The notes below the pieces were generated by a model. It saw only the letters and a list, made by a program, of their open reading frames with translations. It was not told where the DNA came from and searched no databases. Positions 46,501 through 58,903 of a stretch of 64,000 bases of DNA are shown piece by piece. Source of the DNA: Trametes villosa (Eukaryota > Basidiomycota > Agaricomycetes > Polyporales > Polyporaceae). The stretch lies in assembly GCA_002964805.2 (NCBI GenBank), contig PUDQ02000016.1, forward strand, positions 372,001 to 436,000. Reading direction: 5' to 3'. A program made the translations under genes and the position numbers. Position 1 is the first letter of the stretch, and each line of letters opens with the position of its first letter.

Positions 46501-49500
46501 CCGGACCCTGGCCCTGGGCTCGCCGCGCTTGCCGCTCGGGAGTCGGGAGCCACGCGCACCTCTGGCGAACCGCTGATGCCGCGCGCGCAAGGCGACTCGC
46601 GCAGGTGCCAGTGGGGCAAGCAGAATTCTCTGTTCACCGGAATGGCGGTGCTGCTGATGCGCTCCTGCAGCGTCGTGGCCCTCGCTTCCGCTCGCGTCTT
46701 GCAAGGGGTCCGGCATCCTGTCTGCGTCCTGACTCCTGATCAGCATCCATCGACATCGACCATCGACCATCGCCAACGCCAGCGCCGGGTGGTGGCGCCC
46801 GTGCTGGACCTTCGTGATCGCCTCGCCGGGCGCGGCGACGACGAAGACGCACACAATACGTACGTGCGCCTCGCTTGTCACAAACAGAGGGAACGAGCTC
46901 CAGGACCGCAGGCGCGCGTGAGCCCGGATTCCCCATACAGCGGTTGAGCCAAGCGATCGCCGCTCGGCATGGCTCTCGGGCCTGTCGTGATTCTATGGGA
47001 TGCTGATTCGATGCATGGCGTTTCGCAGGCTGCAGAAAGTAGATGCGCTGTGGCCAAGCCTCAAGAGCGTTCGTACGCGCGCGGTACCAAGGGGCCAACA
47101 AGGCTTGAGGAATACCTAAGAATTCGATGTGTCAGGCTATTAGGCCGTCAAAGCTCTGGTCAAACTTGCCAAGTCATTACTCCCTTCAAGGTACGAGAAC
47201 TCCGAGGGGAGTACGCTGGGATGTTGGTCATGGCCTATGAAATCGACGTGACACATGAGGTGCGTGAGTCAAGTGTTCAGAGAGCGCGCACTCACAGCAA
47301 ATTTGCAGCGGCCCGCGGACTACGTGACGGCGCTGTGCAAGTTCCGGGTGAACATAAGCTAGGACGCGCATGGTAGACGCGCTCGAGACCTTGCAAATCG
47401 ATAGGACTCCAGTGGATATCGGGAATCATACCTATGAGACGTTGAGGTGGCTTGATGGATAGAAGAACTGGACGCCGGCTCCTCCAGCGCACTCGTAGCT
47501 TGCTCTTGGCGGGAAGTCGACGGGCGTATGACGATATTTACTGAAAAGCGAGGGAATTGTTTCAAAAATTGCATGTATCACGATTGTCGACTCGTGTTGC
47601 TAGATGTCGCAGCCGTACACAAGCTGCTGGTTCATAGAGTCCTAGAAAGCGCAATAAGCGTCAAGCCGTAAGTTTTAGCCAGACGTGTCCGTCTCTAACG
47701 CGGACTGACATACCATAGAAGACAAGCCGGATCAAAGGTTCAAACACGGGGCCTGCGGGTGAACTTGAAGCTCCTTTCGTCTTCCCACATCCGGACGTAC
47801 AAACGCTTCCGCCAACGCAGACTGACGACCTGAACGGCCGTGCGCGGTGGACCTTCCCCAGTGCCGGGCCAAGAACGCTCCACAAAGCCGACCCGCTTGT
47901 GGGACCGACAAGGACCGACATGTCGATCTCGCCGCACAATCTTGATGCGGCGGGGGTGGCGCCGGCAGCACACGGACAGCCCAGGCCCGCAGGCGGTCAG
48001 AGCCTCCGACATCGGAGACTCCCTCCTGGGCCTCCTGGCGACACATGCGCATCTCAGGGTCGCCCGCACATTTGTTGATCGAGGACTCGCCGCCCCAGGG
48101 CCGGCCCGCGGTGGCAGGCAGTGACGGATGACGGTGGCGTCCTGCACCAGAGGCACCGCGGGCGCACCGTGGGTGCCTCCGGGACACATCAAGGCCAGGG
48201 GGCGGCGAGGATTATGGCACGGGCACGGCCGCGCGCGCTCGCGCAGAGCGCGGCGTCAGGGGGTGCCGACAGACATGACAGAAACGTCAAGACATACCGC
48301 ACGGGGCAGCGTGCGCGCCCGCGCGCTGAGTGCGGCCTGCCTGTGTCTTGGGGCGCATGACCAGCTGGAATAAATGCAAACTTTGTGCGACTGTTGGGCG
48401 CGGTGACGGGAAGCGCGAGCTGCTGCTGCAGGCCGGCGCGGCGACGTGCTCCAAGAGCCAAGCGTGTCCCGGGGAGCGGGCGACTGTGACGGGGTGCCTA
48501 TCATGGCGTACTGCGAGATAGAGCGACACGTGTTGGGGTTGGTGACATGGACGAGGAGTTGGATGGGCGCATACACTCACACGTAATGCGAGCAGCCGGT
48601 GGCGGGTAGAACGCGGGGAAGCGCTGCCTGAGAAGCGGGCGAACGAGCACGGGCGTTGCGGACCTGATCGAGCGACATGATCGCAAAGGGACATGTGCGC
48701 ATGCGGCCTCACCGCCGTCACCCGTGAGGAGGATGCTCAGGTGGTGGTCTGCGAGGGGAGCGAGACTGCGCCAGGTTGTGAGGGTCGATGATGGAGTGTG
48801 CACACACCGAACCTCCGCGTTGAAAGCTGCGCGAACACCACCGACCGAGGCCGTCCCATACATGTGCAAGAGCTGCGCACCGACTCCCGAGCGTCAGTGA
48901 AAGGCAAATTCACCGAAAATAACAAATCATAGATACCAGATGAATGATATGTTCCTCAGCTCGCGCCATCTCCCAGAACACCATCGGGCGCAACTCCTCG
49001 GACTCCAGGTCGGTGGATGGGCTCCGAGCGAGACGTCCAGAACGACAGTACGAAAATTGCGGCGGTATGAGGTTAACTGAAGGGGCTAGCGCGATCTCCA
49101 GAAGACGTTCGCGGAGTTGGGACGTGTGCCGTAGTACGACGTGATCGAGCCCGATGGGGCCTATTGGCCGCTAAAGTTATGTCGGTCGGGCTCGCCGCAG
49201 ACCCAGCCAAAAAAAGACGCACTTCCTTGCGCCGGACATGGGCATCGTTGTATTGTGGTACTGACCTGCCATGGTGACCCTCGGACGGTCCGGCGAAGTT
49301 TGAGTTTAGGATCGCAACCGCTTCGTAGCGAGGGCGACCTTTGAATAGGATTGCTTCGTGCACGAGCAAGACTGTGCATGAGGTACGTGCAAGCTGCGCG
49401 GGATGCGCACAGGAGCAAGGCAGGGCGGGTCTCTGGCGGGCACTCGCGTCAGCATTACGGAGAGTGACGGCGCTGTCTGACCCACAGGTGAGGCCGCCCC

Positions 49501-52500
49501 GGGGAACGCGTGTGGCGGAACCAACCTACGCTGGAGTCACCACGGCGTCGGCGCACTCCCCGGCGTAGGTACTCTGAATTGAGCGAGACGAGAGCGCACA
49601 CACCCCTCCACCGGAATATGACAACGTGCCGTAATCCCGCAAGGCGCAGCAGCCCGGCATAGAATGAGCGGCCTCGCATACCGCTCCGGGTCCCCACGTC
49701 GGTGCACCGGACGTTGTACCGAGTTTGAAAGACAGGCGCGTCGGATATCGAAAAGTATTGCGCCCAACGAGGACTGGCGGGCCGCGTAAATTGCAAGGTT
49801 CACAAGAGTTTTCTTGGATCGGCGCGAAGGAGAAATCCACGTCCGAACCCGACATCGGGCCCAAGCACTCAAGATTCCGCAGCCCCAATTGAATGGCTGC
49901 CCACCCACCCGCCTACGCACGTCGCGTTTCGGCCCCCCAGGGCCCGCGCGCGTCCGCGCTAGGCCTTTGGTGCGCCCGGGGCGCGAGGCCGCAGCGGCAG
50001 CACGCGCCCCAAGTCCCCATCCCTGGCAAAGCAGAGCGTCCGGCAGCCCTCGCCTGTCCGATGGAAGTCAGATAGCGGCGTGCGTTCGCCCCAGCGCCGT
50101 CGTCGGAGACTACACCCCTAGCACGCGATACACGACGCACGTCCATGCCAGCGATGACACGGGCCTCCCTACACCCGTCCGCCTCTAAACGGTGGCGCCG
50201 CGAAGGGGCAGAGTATCCGCACCCAGCGCACGCTCCTGCCGCGTTCGTGCACGGCCGTCCCTCCATGACGGCTGCGAGCACGCAGGCGTCCCGCGCGCGA
50301 AGACGGGAAGCTCAGAAGGCCCGCCCGAGCCCCTGGCAGGGCCCCGGATCCGCTCGCCTTCGCGCTCGGCTGCGGCATCGCGGACGTGGAGCAGCGGGCC
50401 AGCGAATCACGCCGCACGAGCTTACGTCTTCGCCTCGCCGGATGCACTGTCCGCGCTCGGGCGCAGGGGCGCGGGGCGCGGCAGCCCTCGGCCGGGCGCG
50501 GGCCTCATCACGGTGGCGGCGGGCCCGGGACTGTATCTCGCGAACCCGGTGTGCACCCGAACAGTCGCGGCGCGGCGTGCCCCCGCGCGGGGCGCTTCGC
50601 GGAGGGCGTGCTGGAAGATCTTCGTGGGCAGGAGGAACGGGAGAAGCGAGGGCGAGAAGGGGCGTGATAGATCACGCTAACCGTCCGCCCGCCTTGAAAA
50701 CGTGCGGCAAAAGGTGCGAGCGCGCGCGGACGCAGTGCGCTGCTAAGTTTTGCCACAGAGGGCCACCGCTGTCAGTCAAACAATCAGCCCGCGGTTGATG
50801 GGTGTAGAATGGGACGACGAAGAGTATTCACCCGTATTCAGACGCGCTGGGTGCGGCGGCCGACAGGAGCGGCCTCGATGGGAGACGAGACGGGCTGAAT
50901 GGAGAGCTAAACATCCCGAACTAAAGACATAGACAATCGACTGATCAATGAGGACTGGGGGTGGATAACGTTGGACCTACAATGTGCACGGCACCAGTGA
51001 GAACGGTTCTCCAGGGGTTACGGCAGTGTGTATGCCGCGTATGCAAAGAATCTCACGTCTATGGGAGGTTCAGGACGTCACTTAGGAATATCATACCAAG
51101 AACAGAAGCGTACTCACCACCGTGTTGGCTCCGTGGCCGTCAGCAATCCCATAGACTCAGTTCTGATCAGGAGGGTGCCACCAGCGGCGGCGACTGCTCG
51201 CGACGTTCTAAGCAAAGAAGTTACTATTCATTGCACCGACGGGGTGAAGAGCGGCGGAAGAATCGGACAGAGCGCGAGCGCCAGGCCTCAATCGGGGCAC
51301 CGTGTGCATTCATCGAAGTTCATTGCTGGCGCGGCTTCCCCACAGCCCTACACGCGCGAGTGCTTCTGCAGCACGCTGCGCGGATTCGTGGGTTCGCACA
51401 TACCAAGCAAGATAGACGTGCGATTAGGACGCCACTTCATGCCTGCAACAATTACGTTGTATGTGTGGGAGTGTGTCGACGGGAAGCTCACACATTCGTA
51501 CATGCTGTAAACGGCCGGGTTACGGCGCGGTATCGACGCAGATGGGAGGGGTCGTCCCGCCGAGATTAATCCTGGAGGACGCAGCGGGGGCTGTCCTTGC
51601 CCAGACGATCGGACGCGGTGCACACTGCAGATAGACAGCACAGAATCAACTGCCAGTGAAACGGGACATATGATGTACAGGCACTCAACTATGCAGCCGC
51701 CAACGATTAATTGCGTATCGGAGCCGAGAGCAGGCAGAACGGTCGCGAACCGACGGCCCCATGTTGGTGGAATCACACCATTTGCGCATCGTATCCGTAC
51801 CTGATCATACATTATCACGGGACGGCTCGGGCCTGTCCCCAGTATCCGGGGCGCATCTGAAAGGCACTTGCTGGAGAGTGCGCTCTGCGTTCTACCCGAC
51901 GTCACGCATGAGCGGCCCGCCGTATCCCTCATCATGTGCTGTCGGGCAAGGTTAGACGGGCTTGGCGGGTTGCGCGGGGAGGAGTACAAGGTGACACTCA
52001 CATATGGGGCGGAGGGGCCATCATCTGATGGTCGCAGTGTCCCAATATCGGGCATTGCGCTGGAGTGCTGGAGTGAAGTCTCAAGAAGGAGACCTGTTGA
52101 GTGCGAGCAGGCACAGTGTTGCGAAGCTCGATCGAACAGCACGGGCACGTTACCGTGACTGCAGCCGCCGTAGAAGCAGTATCGCATGCAATACCAATAT
52201 GTAAGCGCCCGAGATGTTTTCGAACCGACGTCATCCTGACAAGGATGTCAGCTCCAGATGAATTGCTGAAGACAGTACACCTAGGCCGAGGCACCAGCGT
52301 AGAGCACGAGCGCGGGGGTCAATGTATCGATTGGCAAGAAGTACCTGGCCGGCGTTGCGCTCGGGACGCGGGTGCGACAGCTGACTGTGGCTGATAACAT
52401 GCGCCGGCGCAGCCGTAGAAACGTTGTGTCCGGGGCGGCAATGAAGATGGTCACGATGAAGCTGGAAGAGGTAGGAGGATGACGTCCGATGGGCTCAGGC

Positions 52501-53444
52501 ACCGCGCACCGGCAGGTGGACTGCAACTGCCTGCGGGTGGCGACACAACCTTGTTCTCATCGATGCCCGCCCGGGCGGCCCTACAAAGTGCCTGGCGGTT
52601 ATCAGCGACGCTCGCGACACACGAGGCAATGGGCATACCGCAATCGGGCGCGGGCCGCCGCAACGTGAGAAAGCAGCCTGACGGAGGAGGAATGATGATG
52701 TGTTCGTTGTCCAGGAGGGCAAGAGCATTACCACTTGGCCTCCCGGGTACCCATGGACACCCTAGCAGACATTGCTTCCCGCGAGCGACGAGCCAGGATC
52801 TGACAGCGTCGCCCAAGAGGGATCTTTGAAGCTACCGGCCGATCGGCTTGTTAAGCTGCGCGAGATACCCTGCACAAGGTCCTTACGGAAAGGGCGTTGT
52901 GCACCGTGTCTCACAGGAACAAGACCTCGCCTCGGCTGAACGGCCCGACGGGCGCATATATCCTGGTTCCTGCAAAGAGGCTTTCCAAGCGCACACAAAG
53001 ATGCACTCACCCAAGCTTTCATGTTGCCATGTCCGTCCTCCTTCGTTTTGTGGGAGCGCCGAACGCGCGCCCATCCCATCCAACCACCAGATGTCTTCGT
53101 GAGTCTGCACTATGGGTTTCTCTTCATCTTTTTGACCAGTCCTCGGGCGCCATATAGCAAATTCAAGTACAAGTCATAGCTCAAAGTCGTGTACATGCCG
53201 ATGGCAACGAGCAGCAGCGAGGAGGCAGCGTGGTGGGAGGAAGGCAAGGACAAAAGGAGACGCGTCGGCAACGCGAGCGTGACTGATGGCACGATCACGT
53301 GGGTGCGTCACAGGCGGGACGCGCGCAGGGAGTCACGGCGGCGGTTGTCGGTGGGCGGGTGCTTTGTGCGGACGGCATCGATATCCTCCAAGCCCTTTGG
53401 CTGCCAATCCCGCTTTGTGTTCGTTGACCCCCGCTCGACCGCAG
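40585..53444. other. 12.9-kb region without a recognisable gene
   Basis: Between the CON7-like gene (-) and the RING gene (+) I recognise no coding gene. 40660-41340 is pyrimidine-rich on the + strand. 41470-46900 and 49900-50700 are very GC-rich with long open frames on both strands, including several above 300 aa, whose translations are Arg/Ala/Pro/Ser-rich and lack family motifs. 46900-49900 and 50700-53440 have only short frames. The region may hold long leaders, regulatory DNA or noncoding transcripts. Confidence 0.5.
40899..40903 (-). promoter_or_regulatory. CCAAT box upstream of the CON7-like gene
   Basis: A CCAAT pentamer on the gene's strand lies about 315 nt upstream of the start codon. 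An AT-rich patch follows it at about 40871-40884. The motif is short, so it could be chance. Confidence 0.3.
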
Positions 53445-54948
53445 ATGGCGCGCACATCCTCCAGGATCAAAAGGCCGACGGCCAAAGCGGCGGTAGCAGA
53501 CACCCCCGGCCCCTCCGCAAGACCCAAGAAGCGCTCCTCTACCGCCTCGAAAGCCGTGGCTAAAGCGCCGGCGAAACGTATGCTTGGTGTCCTAGCCACA
53601 GCATGCTGCAGTGCTGAACGATTGCAGGTACACGCGTAGCAACACAGAGCAAAGCGAAGGTCCTACGGAGAACTACAAAACCCGCGCGTGCCAGTATGCG
53701 TGTTCCCGAAGTGCTCATCTCGCCCTCATCCCGGACCGCCGTGAACTCGACACCATCGTCTCCTTCAGGCTCATCATCTCGAAGCCGCTCGTCTACTACA
53801 GCTGTGGAAGCGCAACGCGCCACACCAAGTACCTCCCGCAGCACCACCCGCACCCCGTCTAAACGAAAGGCTGCTCCAGTTGAGGAGACCCCCTCCCGCA
53901 CACTGAAGCGTAAACGCCCATCTACAGTGGACAAGGAAGAACAACTACGTGCAAAGGCCGAGGAGCTCAAGCAGGCCGCAAAGAGCGCACGCCAACGCGA
54001 AATCGACGTGAAGAAGCGCGAAGCAGCAGTCCTCAAGAAGCACAACGCGGTGAAGCGTGCGGAGTTAAGCTTGGGTCGTGACCGCGCAGCTCTCAAGAAG
54101 CGCGAGGAAACCATCCTGATCCGACGGCGCGACGTCGATCTCAAGTTCAAAGAACTCGCCGCGGAGAAGAAGAAGCTCGCAGGAGAGATGTTGACCAGAC
54201 GAGCGCAGCGTGAGGCGACATCGAGCGCCCCGGGTTCGATAACGGAGTCCCACTGGGCTGTCGCCCACCTTGAAGAGAACTACACCTGCTCGCTGTATGT
54301 TCGGACGCTCTCACCCTCGCGATGACCACTGATCTCCCACCCGTCCCCTAGATGTTATGAAGTTATGTGCGTACCCCGTCCCATCCTGCCTCCCCTCTCC
54401 ACTTGTGGCTAACTCTCATCCCCAGGGCCTGCCCCTACACACTCGTCCCCGGCCGCTGCGGCCACTCCTTCTGCGCGATCTGCATCCTGCAGTGGTGCTT
54501 CGCGGCCGTGCACCGCGGCTGCGGCTACTGGCACGACTCGCTCGAGTGCCCGCTCTGCCGCGCGGAGCTCCCGTACACGTCCGACGTCACCCCGCGCTCG
54601 CTCTTCTCCTTCCCGTTCAACCCGAACCGCCTTGCGGACGGCGCGATCCAGGCGCTCGTCCTCCTCGCCCGCGACGCGAAGCCCGAGCAGGCCGGCGCGT
54701 GCTCGCAGCGCGGCGCGCCGTCTTCGGAGGGCGACAAGCTTGCGGCGTGGCGCGAGGGCGGCGCGATGTATGACGACTGGCTGGAACGCGATCGGTATGT
54801 TCTACTGTGCTCTTTGTGGGGGAGAGTGACTGACGAGGTGATCTCGGCGAGCAGGAGAGGCCGAGAAGAGATGACGCTGCTCGCCAACGAGTGGGAGACC
54901 CTCCAAGCGGAAGACTTCGTTGCCTTCAAAGACCGCCTTGGGGTATAG
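53445..54948 (+). CDS. Coiled-coil RING-finger protein, probable E3 ubiquitin ligase
   Basis: Five exons (53445-53577, 53640-54294, 54352-54366, 54426-54794, 54855-54948) join in phase to 421 aa. The N-terminal 130 residues are Lys/Arg/Ser/Thr-rich and probably disordered, starting MARTSSRIKRPTAK. A long charged coiled coil spans roughly residues 150-240 (EEQLRAKAEELKQAAKSA and onward). A C3HC4 RING follows: CSLC, then GRCGHSFCAIC and LECPLC, with an insert rich in Gly/His between the metal pairs. The 15-nt third exon encodes the bridge CYEVM in the RING. The C-terminus contains ANEWETLQAEDF. The coiled coil suggests dimerisation or substrate binding. No transmembrane segment is seen, and the partner E2 and substrates are unknown. 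Confidence 0.9.
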
Positions 54949-55522
54949 CGGCCTCGCACCTTACAGCATGCGCCCGCCATGAGATCCGTACCCCGCGATA
55001 TTCCCCAAACGCACTAGAACACCCTGCTATCTTACCCTTCCGTGTGAGCACCGAGCTATGCATCATTTGGATCCCTTCAATGTACTTGTATACCGTGTCT
55101 ATCATACTGTACACTATGTTTCGGGCTTGTTCATAGAACTCTCTGGACCAGTCGTCGCTTGTTGCTATCCCGTCCTGCGTCTTCGCATCTGTCATGTTCG
55201 TTCTGTGGATACCTATTTTTTCGTGTACACGTCCCGTCTCATCCTCGGGTGTTATGCTCTACCTTCCTCGTTAGTACAATACTTCCCCGATTCTTCTGTT
55301 GCTTTAATCCAAGCACGCCTATGGACCACTGCCTCATGCGCCTGCCGCCAGTCACACAGGAGTAGAAACACTCCCCGGCTCGAAGGTACGCCGAGAACAG
55401 CACGCAATAGCCCACTTCGTACAAGACATATAACTAATACACCAACACCGCACAAGCGAAATCATACAAGCGACGCGCATTCCAACGGTGAGCCCCATGC
55501 GACGCTACATCCCGCCCATCCG
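54949..55522. other. Convergent intergenic region
   Basis: 574 bp between the stop codons of the RING gene (+) and ARP8 (-), AT-richer than the coding sequence. No gene is seen; it presumably contains both 3' UTRs. Confidence 0.5.
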
Positions 55523-58500
55523 TTACGTGAGGAAGAAACAGCGCTCTTTCAGGGCACGCATCCCCAGAATCTCCTGCACGTTCGTGGATCACCCGTCAGC
55601 GAGTGTGCTCCAACCATAGACCTGTGTGACCTAGACACGAGCAGGTAGGTGAGAGCGAGAAGAACGTACCCAGTCCGCGGGGGTGACCCAGAGGTCGGAG
55701 ACCCCGTCCATCTTGCCGAGCACCGCTGCGCCCTTCCACGCGAGCACGCGCGGGTCGACGTCCTTCGGGGGCGGGATGATCTGCACCTTCTCCATGTTCG
55801 GCACGAGCGGCGTCGCAATGGCTTGCAACCTACACGCCCAAGTCGAACGCGGATACGTTAGCCTCCTTAGAATACCCACTAAACCACAAGAAGGCTCCGC
55901 ACCTGCTCTCGAGCGCGTGCCCCATGCCGGGTACGAGCGCGCTCCCGCCGACGACGAGCACCGCCTGGAGGTACTTGCGGATCTTCTCGTCCCCGCCCGC
56001 CGCGCGCGCGCTGTTGAAGATCGCGACGTCGAGCGGCAGCTTGCTCGCCTCGAAGCTCACGTCCAGGTTGAACGCGCGCAGGAACGGCAGCATCGGCGGC
56101 GGCTGCGGCGCGTGCGCCTGCTGCTTCGCCTTCGGGGGCTGCTCCGGCGCGGGCTTCGTCTCGAGCTCGTCGACGTCGATGATCTCGAGCGCGGGGTCCG
56201 CCGGCGCGTCGTCTTTCGCCTTGCCCTTCTCTTTCGCGTCGTCTTTCGCGTCGTCTTTGCCCTTGTCCTTGTCCTTGTCGGCGGCGGCGGCTGACTTGTC
56301 GGCGGATGCCTTTTCGTTGTCTGCGCCTGAAGCTGGCGGCTCTTCGGAAGTGGCTGCAGGGGCCGCGGCTTCGGCCATCTCGACATCTTCGTCCTTGGTG
56401 CTCTTAGCAGTTGCGGCGACAGCAGGCTCCTCGGCTGCAGGTGTAACAGGAGCGGTGGCGGAAGCTAGGACGCAGAGTTCAGGTGATCTGCTAGTATAAT
56501 GAAGATAGAATGAGACCAACCACTGGGTGCCCGAGTGACCGCGAGCGACTGCCCTTCCGTCGCTGGTGTTTGCACTACTGGTGTAGTGAGCAGCGGCACC
56601 TCGAGCGAGGACGCAGGCACGAGCACGGGGAACAGATGCTGCGTTGAGATCAACATGGCTTGTGTCTACGGCGAACAATGTCAGCGCAGCAGACGAAGAT
56701 AGTTGTATGGGAGCACGCACGTAACGCTCCGTAAACTTCTCCGAGCTCTGCTCGACCATCTCTTCCGCCATGTCTGGTGCGCGTGTGAGAAAACGCATCC
56801 CAGCCCGCTTGCGGTCGAACTCGATGACACGCGGCTCGAACAGGCACTGGACGATAAATTAGCGACGTGTGTTAGCCACAGAGAAGCGTCTCACCATGGG
56901 TGCGAGGATGATCTCGTCATATGCGCGAAGACCGTATTTCTCTGTCGACTTCCCTGGTCGTCTGACAGAGAAATCGTACAGGTTCAAAGCAACATCGCCC
57001 TAGCATCGGTATATATTAGCGATCGTTACCAACACATCCAAACCGGCGGGACCGCTCACCTCTGCCAATGTACATACGCGTGCCTTGAGGTCCTCCATGA
57101 CATTCCAGTCGTAAGATCGTGCCAGATTGATGTCGCGGTATGGGAACCCGATCTTCTCCAGCAACACGTAGAGGAACTCGGTGATGTCATTCCCACCCAT
57201 GCTCAAGACCATCCTGAAGCGAAGTTAGCTACTTCCTACGGGCGCAAGAGAGCACGAATGTACCTAGTGTCTGCGATGACCAACCCGTCGTCGACACAAG
57301 CTATACTGGTCTTGACTGCGCCCATATCTACTACGCAGGCGTTCGATATACCCGCGCCATACGTCGCAGCTAATGATTCCTACAAGGGTGACTTGGTATG
57401 AGCGATTGCACGGAATGTCGTTAGAGACGTCAGTACTTGCTGAGCACAGAACTGCTTGAACCCCATGTCAATCAGGAGGATCCTCACGAGGGCCTCCACG
57501 TATGCCCGATCGTAATAGTCCGGTATCACAAGTACGACAGAGTAGTCCTACGTGTACACGGTTGAGTACAAGCACTGACGTTCGTGCCGACCATGCACCA
57601 ACCTTGTATGCGCTCGGTTCGATATCTTTCAGCTTTAGCGCTTCCCGGAATATTGTCTCGACGTCGCTGTATATGAGCTGCATAGAAGGGTAGTCGCGGG
57701 TGTTGAAGTTGCCGCCGTAAACAGGCCACCGGGTGACATACCCCATCCGCTCGGGGTCCGCGATGCGTAGCGCTTCCTCGCCCACAAAGTACGGCTCGTC
57801 AGACGAGTATATCCAGTCGACGCTATATGGGTCGTTCGTCTCGGGGATGATCTCAGGTTTGAACTGTTCGTTGAACGTAGTCGCGATCGCGGCAGCATTT
57901 GGGGTTACGCGAAGTTTGTAGAATCGCATACGGTCTCGCAATGAGACCGTAATCGCTGCCACTTTCGCGTCAAACTGCCAGCAAGCGTGAGTGCGGTGCC
58001 AGAAGCAGTGGGACGCGTCGAGCGTACCGGGTCGTCCGAAGCCACATTGACCGCGTATTCATCTCCGTTGGGTGCAGATGTCGAGGGAGTCGCTCGCTTC
58101 CTGTCCTCTTTTGGCCGCGAGATGCCTTGGACGTAGGTAGGCGCAGCTACGGCAGTAGTGTACCTCCGCGCGATGACGTTTGGTATGGTCAAGGGGGTCA
58201 CGTCGGATGCGCGTCCTATGCGGAGGAACCGGGAGCCTGGGTGGATGACAACGACCTTCGACCCTCTCCTTGTCTACTCCAGTCGGGTAGCACATGAATA
58301 ACGCGTAGAGAAAACGAAGATATGCGCTACTTACCTCTGTAGGAGTGGCAGTCCCCGTCTCGTCCAGGGCAACCCGAGACCTATGCGCGCGAACTGCATT
58401 CCGCGCCCAGTGTGTTTGCGAATCCGATTTCAGGTAGGTGGAACCAACATGCTTTGGATTAAGCCTATTATTGGCAGAGTCAGCATCCGCGATGCCCCAC

Positions 58501-58607
58501 GCCTATCTAGCTCAAGGTGCTAGAGTTACTAACGCAAGGGGGACATTGAAGGACGTGTATCGTAGTGCCGACTCGTCTCGCTTCGCGTTAGGGATTCCTC
58601 GGGGCAT
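55523..58607 (-). CDS. ARP8: Actin-related protein 8, INO80 chromatin-remodelling complex
   Basis: Nuclear actin-related subunit of INO80, where it forms part of the Arp8/Arp4/actin module that binds linker DNA. About ten short introns; roughly 790 aa. The first exon (58534-58607) encodes MPRGIPNAKRDESALRYTSF, followed by LNPKHVGSTYLKSD. Then come the actin-fold signature VVVIHPGSRFLRIGRASDVT, GGNFNTRDYPSMQLIYSDVE, NACVVDMGAVKTSIACVDDG, MVLSMGGNDITEFLY, FDRKRAGMRFLTRAPDMAEE, VLVVGGSALVPGMGHALESR, and the end EILGMRALKERCFFLT. A Lys/Asp/Ala/Pro-rich insertion of about 130 residues (56120-56460) interrupts the fold. Arp8 proteins commonly carry insertions here. No break is seen. Confidence 0.93.
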
Positions 58608-58818
58608 CGCCGTAGTGTAGCTGTGCGTTCTCAAGAGTGGTGGGAAGGCAGAAGCAAGTCAGGCAGAGGCCAAGAGCAAGAGAGTGCGCGCGCATTGTCG
58701 GATAGCCGCTGTACTGTATGACACCAACCGTGCTCGGAGAAGAAGTCCAAAGGTCAGTCGTCGAGCAAAGGTGAGCGCCTGAACTGATTATGGATGTTTG
58801 TGCGACGTGGCTTTCAAC
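58608..58818. other. ARP8 upstream region
   Basis: 211 bp between the ARP8 start codon (-) and the tRNA-Pro (+). No further gene is visible. Confidence 0.5.
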
Positions 58819-58903
58819 GGCCTGGTGGTCTAGTAGTATGATTCCTTCTTAGGGCTTAGCAGCAATCTGGAGGAGGTCCCGGGTTCAATTCCCGGCCAGG
58901 CCC
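58819..58903 (+). tRNA. tRNA-Pro (anticodon AGG), intron-containing
   Basis: Acceptor GGCCTGG/CCAGGCC, T arm CCGGG-TTCAATT-CCCGG, anticodon stem CCTTC/GGAGG and loop TTAGGG..T give anticodon AGG. A 13-nt intron (CTTAGCAGCAATC) follows G37. The mature sequence equals the copy at 29463-29546. T4 and T5 runs immediately downstream act as probable polymerase III terminators. Confidence 0.95.

Noticed and set aside
51348..52187. 279-aa open frame on the minus strand
   Set aside because: No family motif, and it overlaps a + strand frame of similar quality; not supported as a gene.
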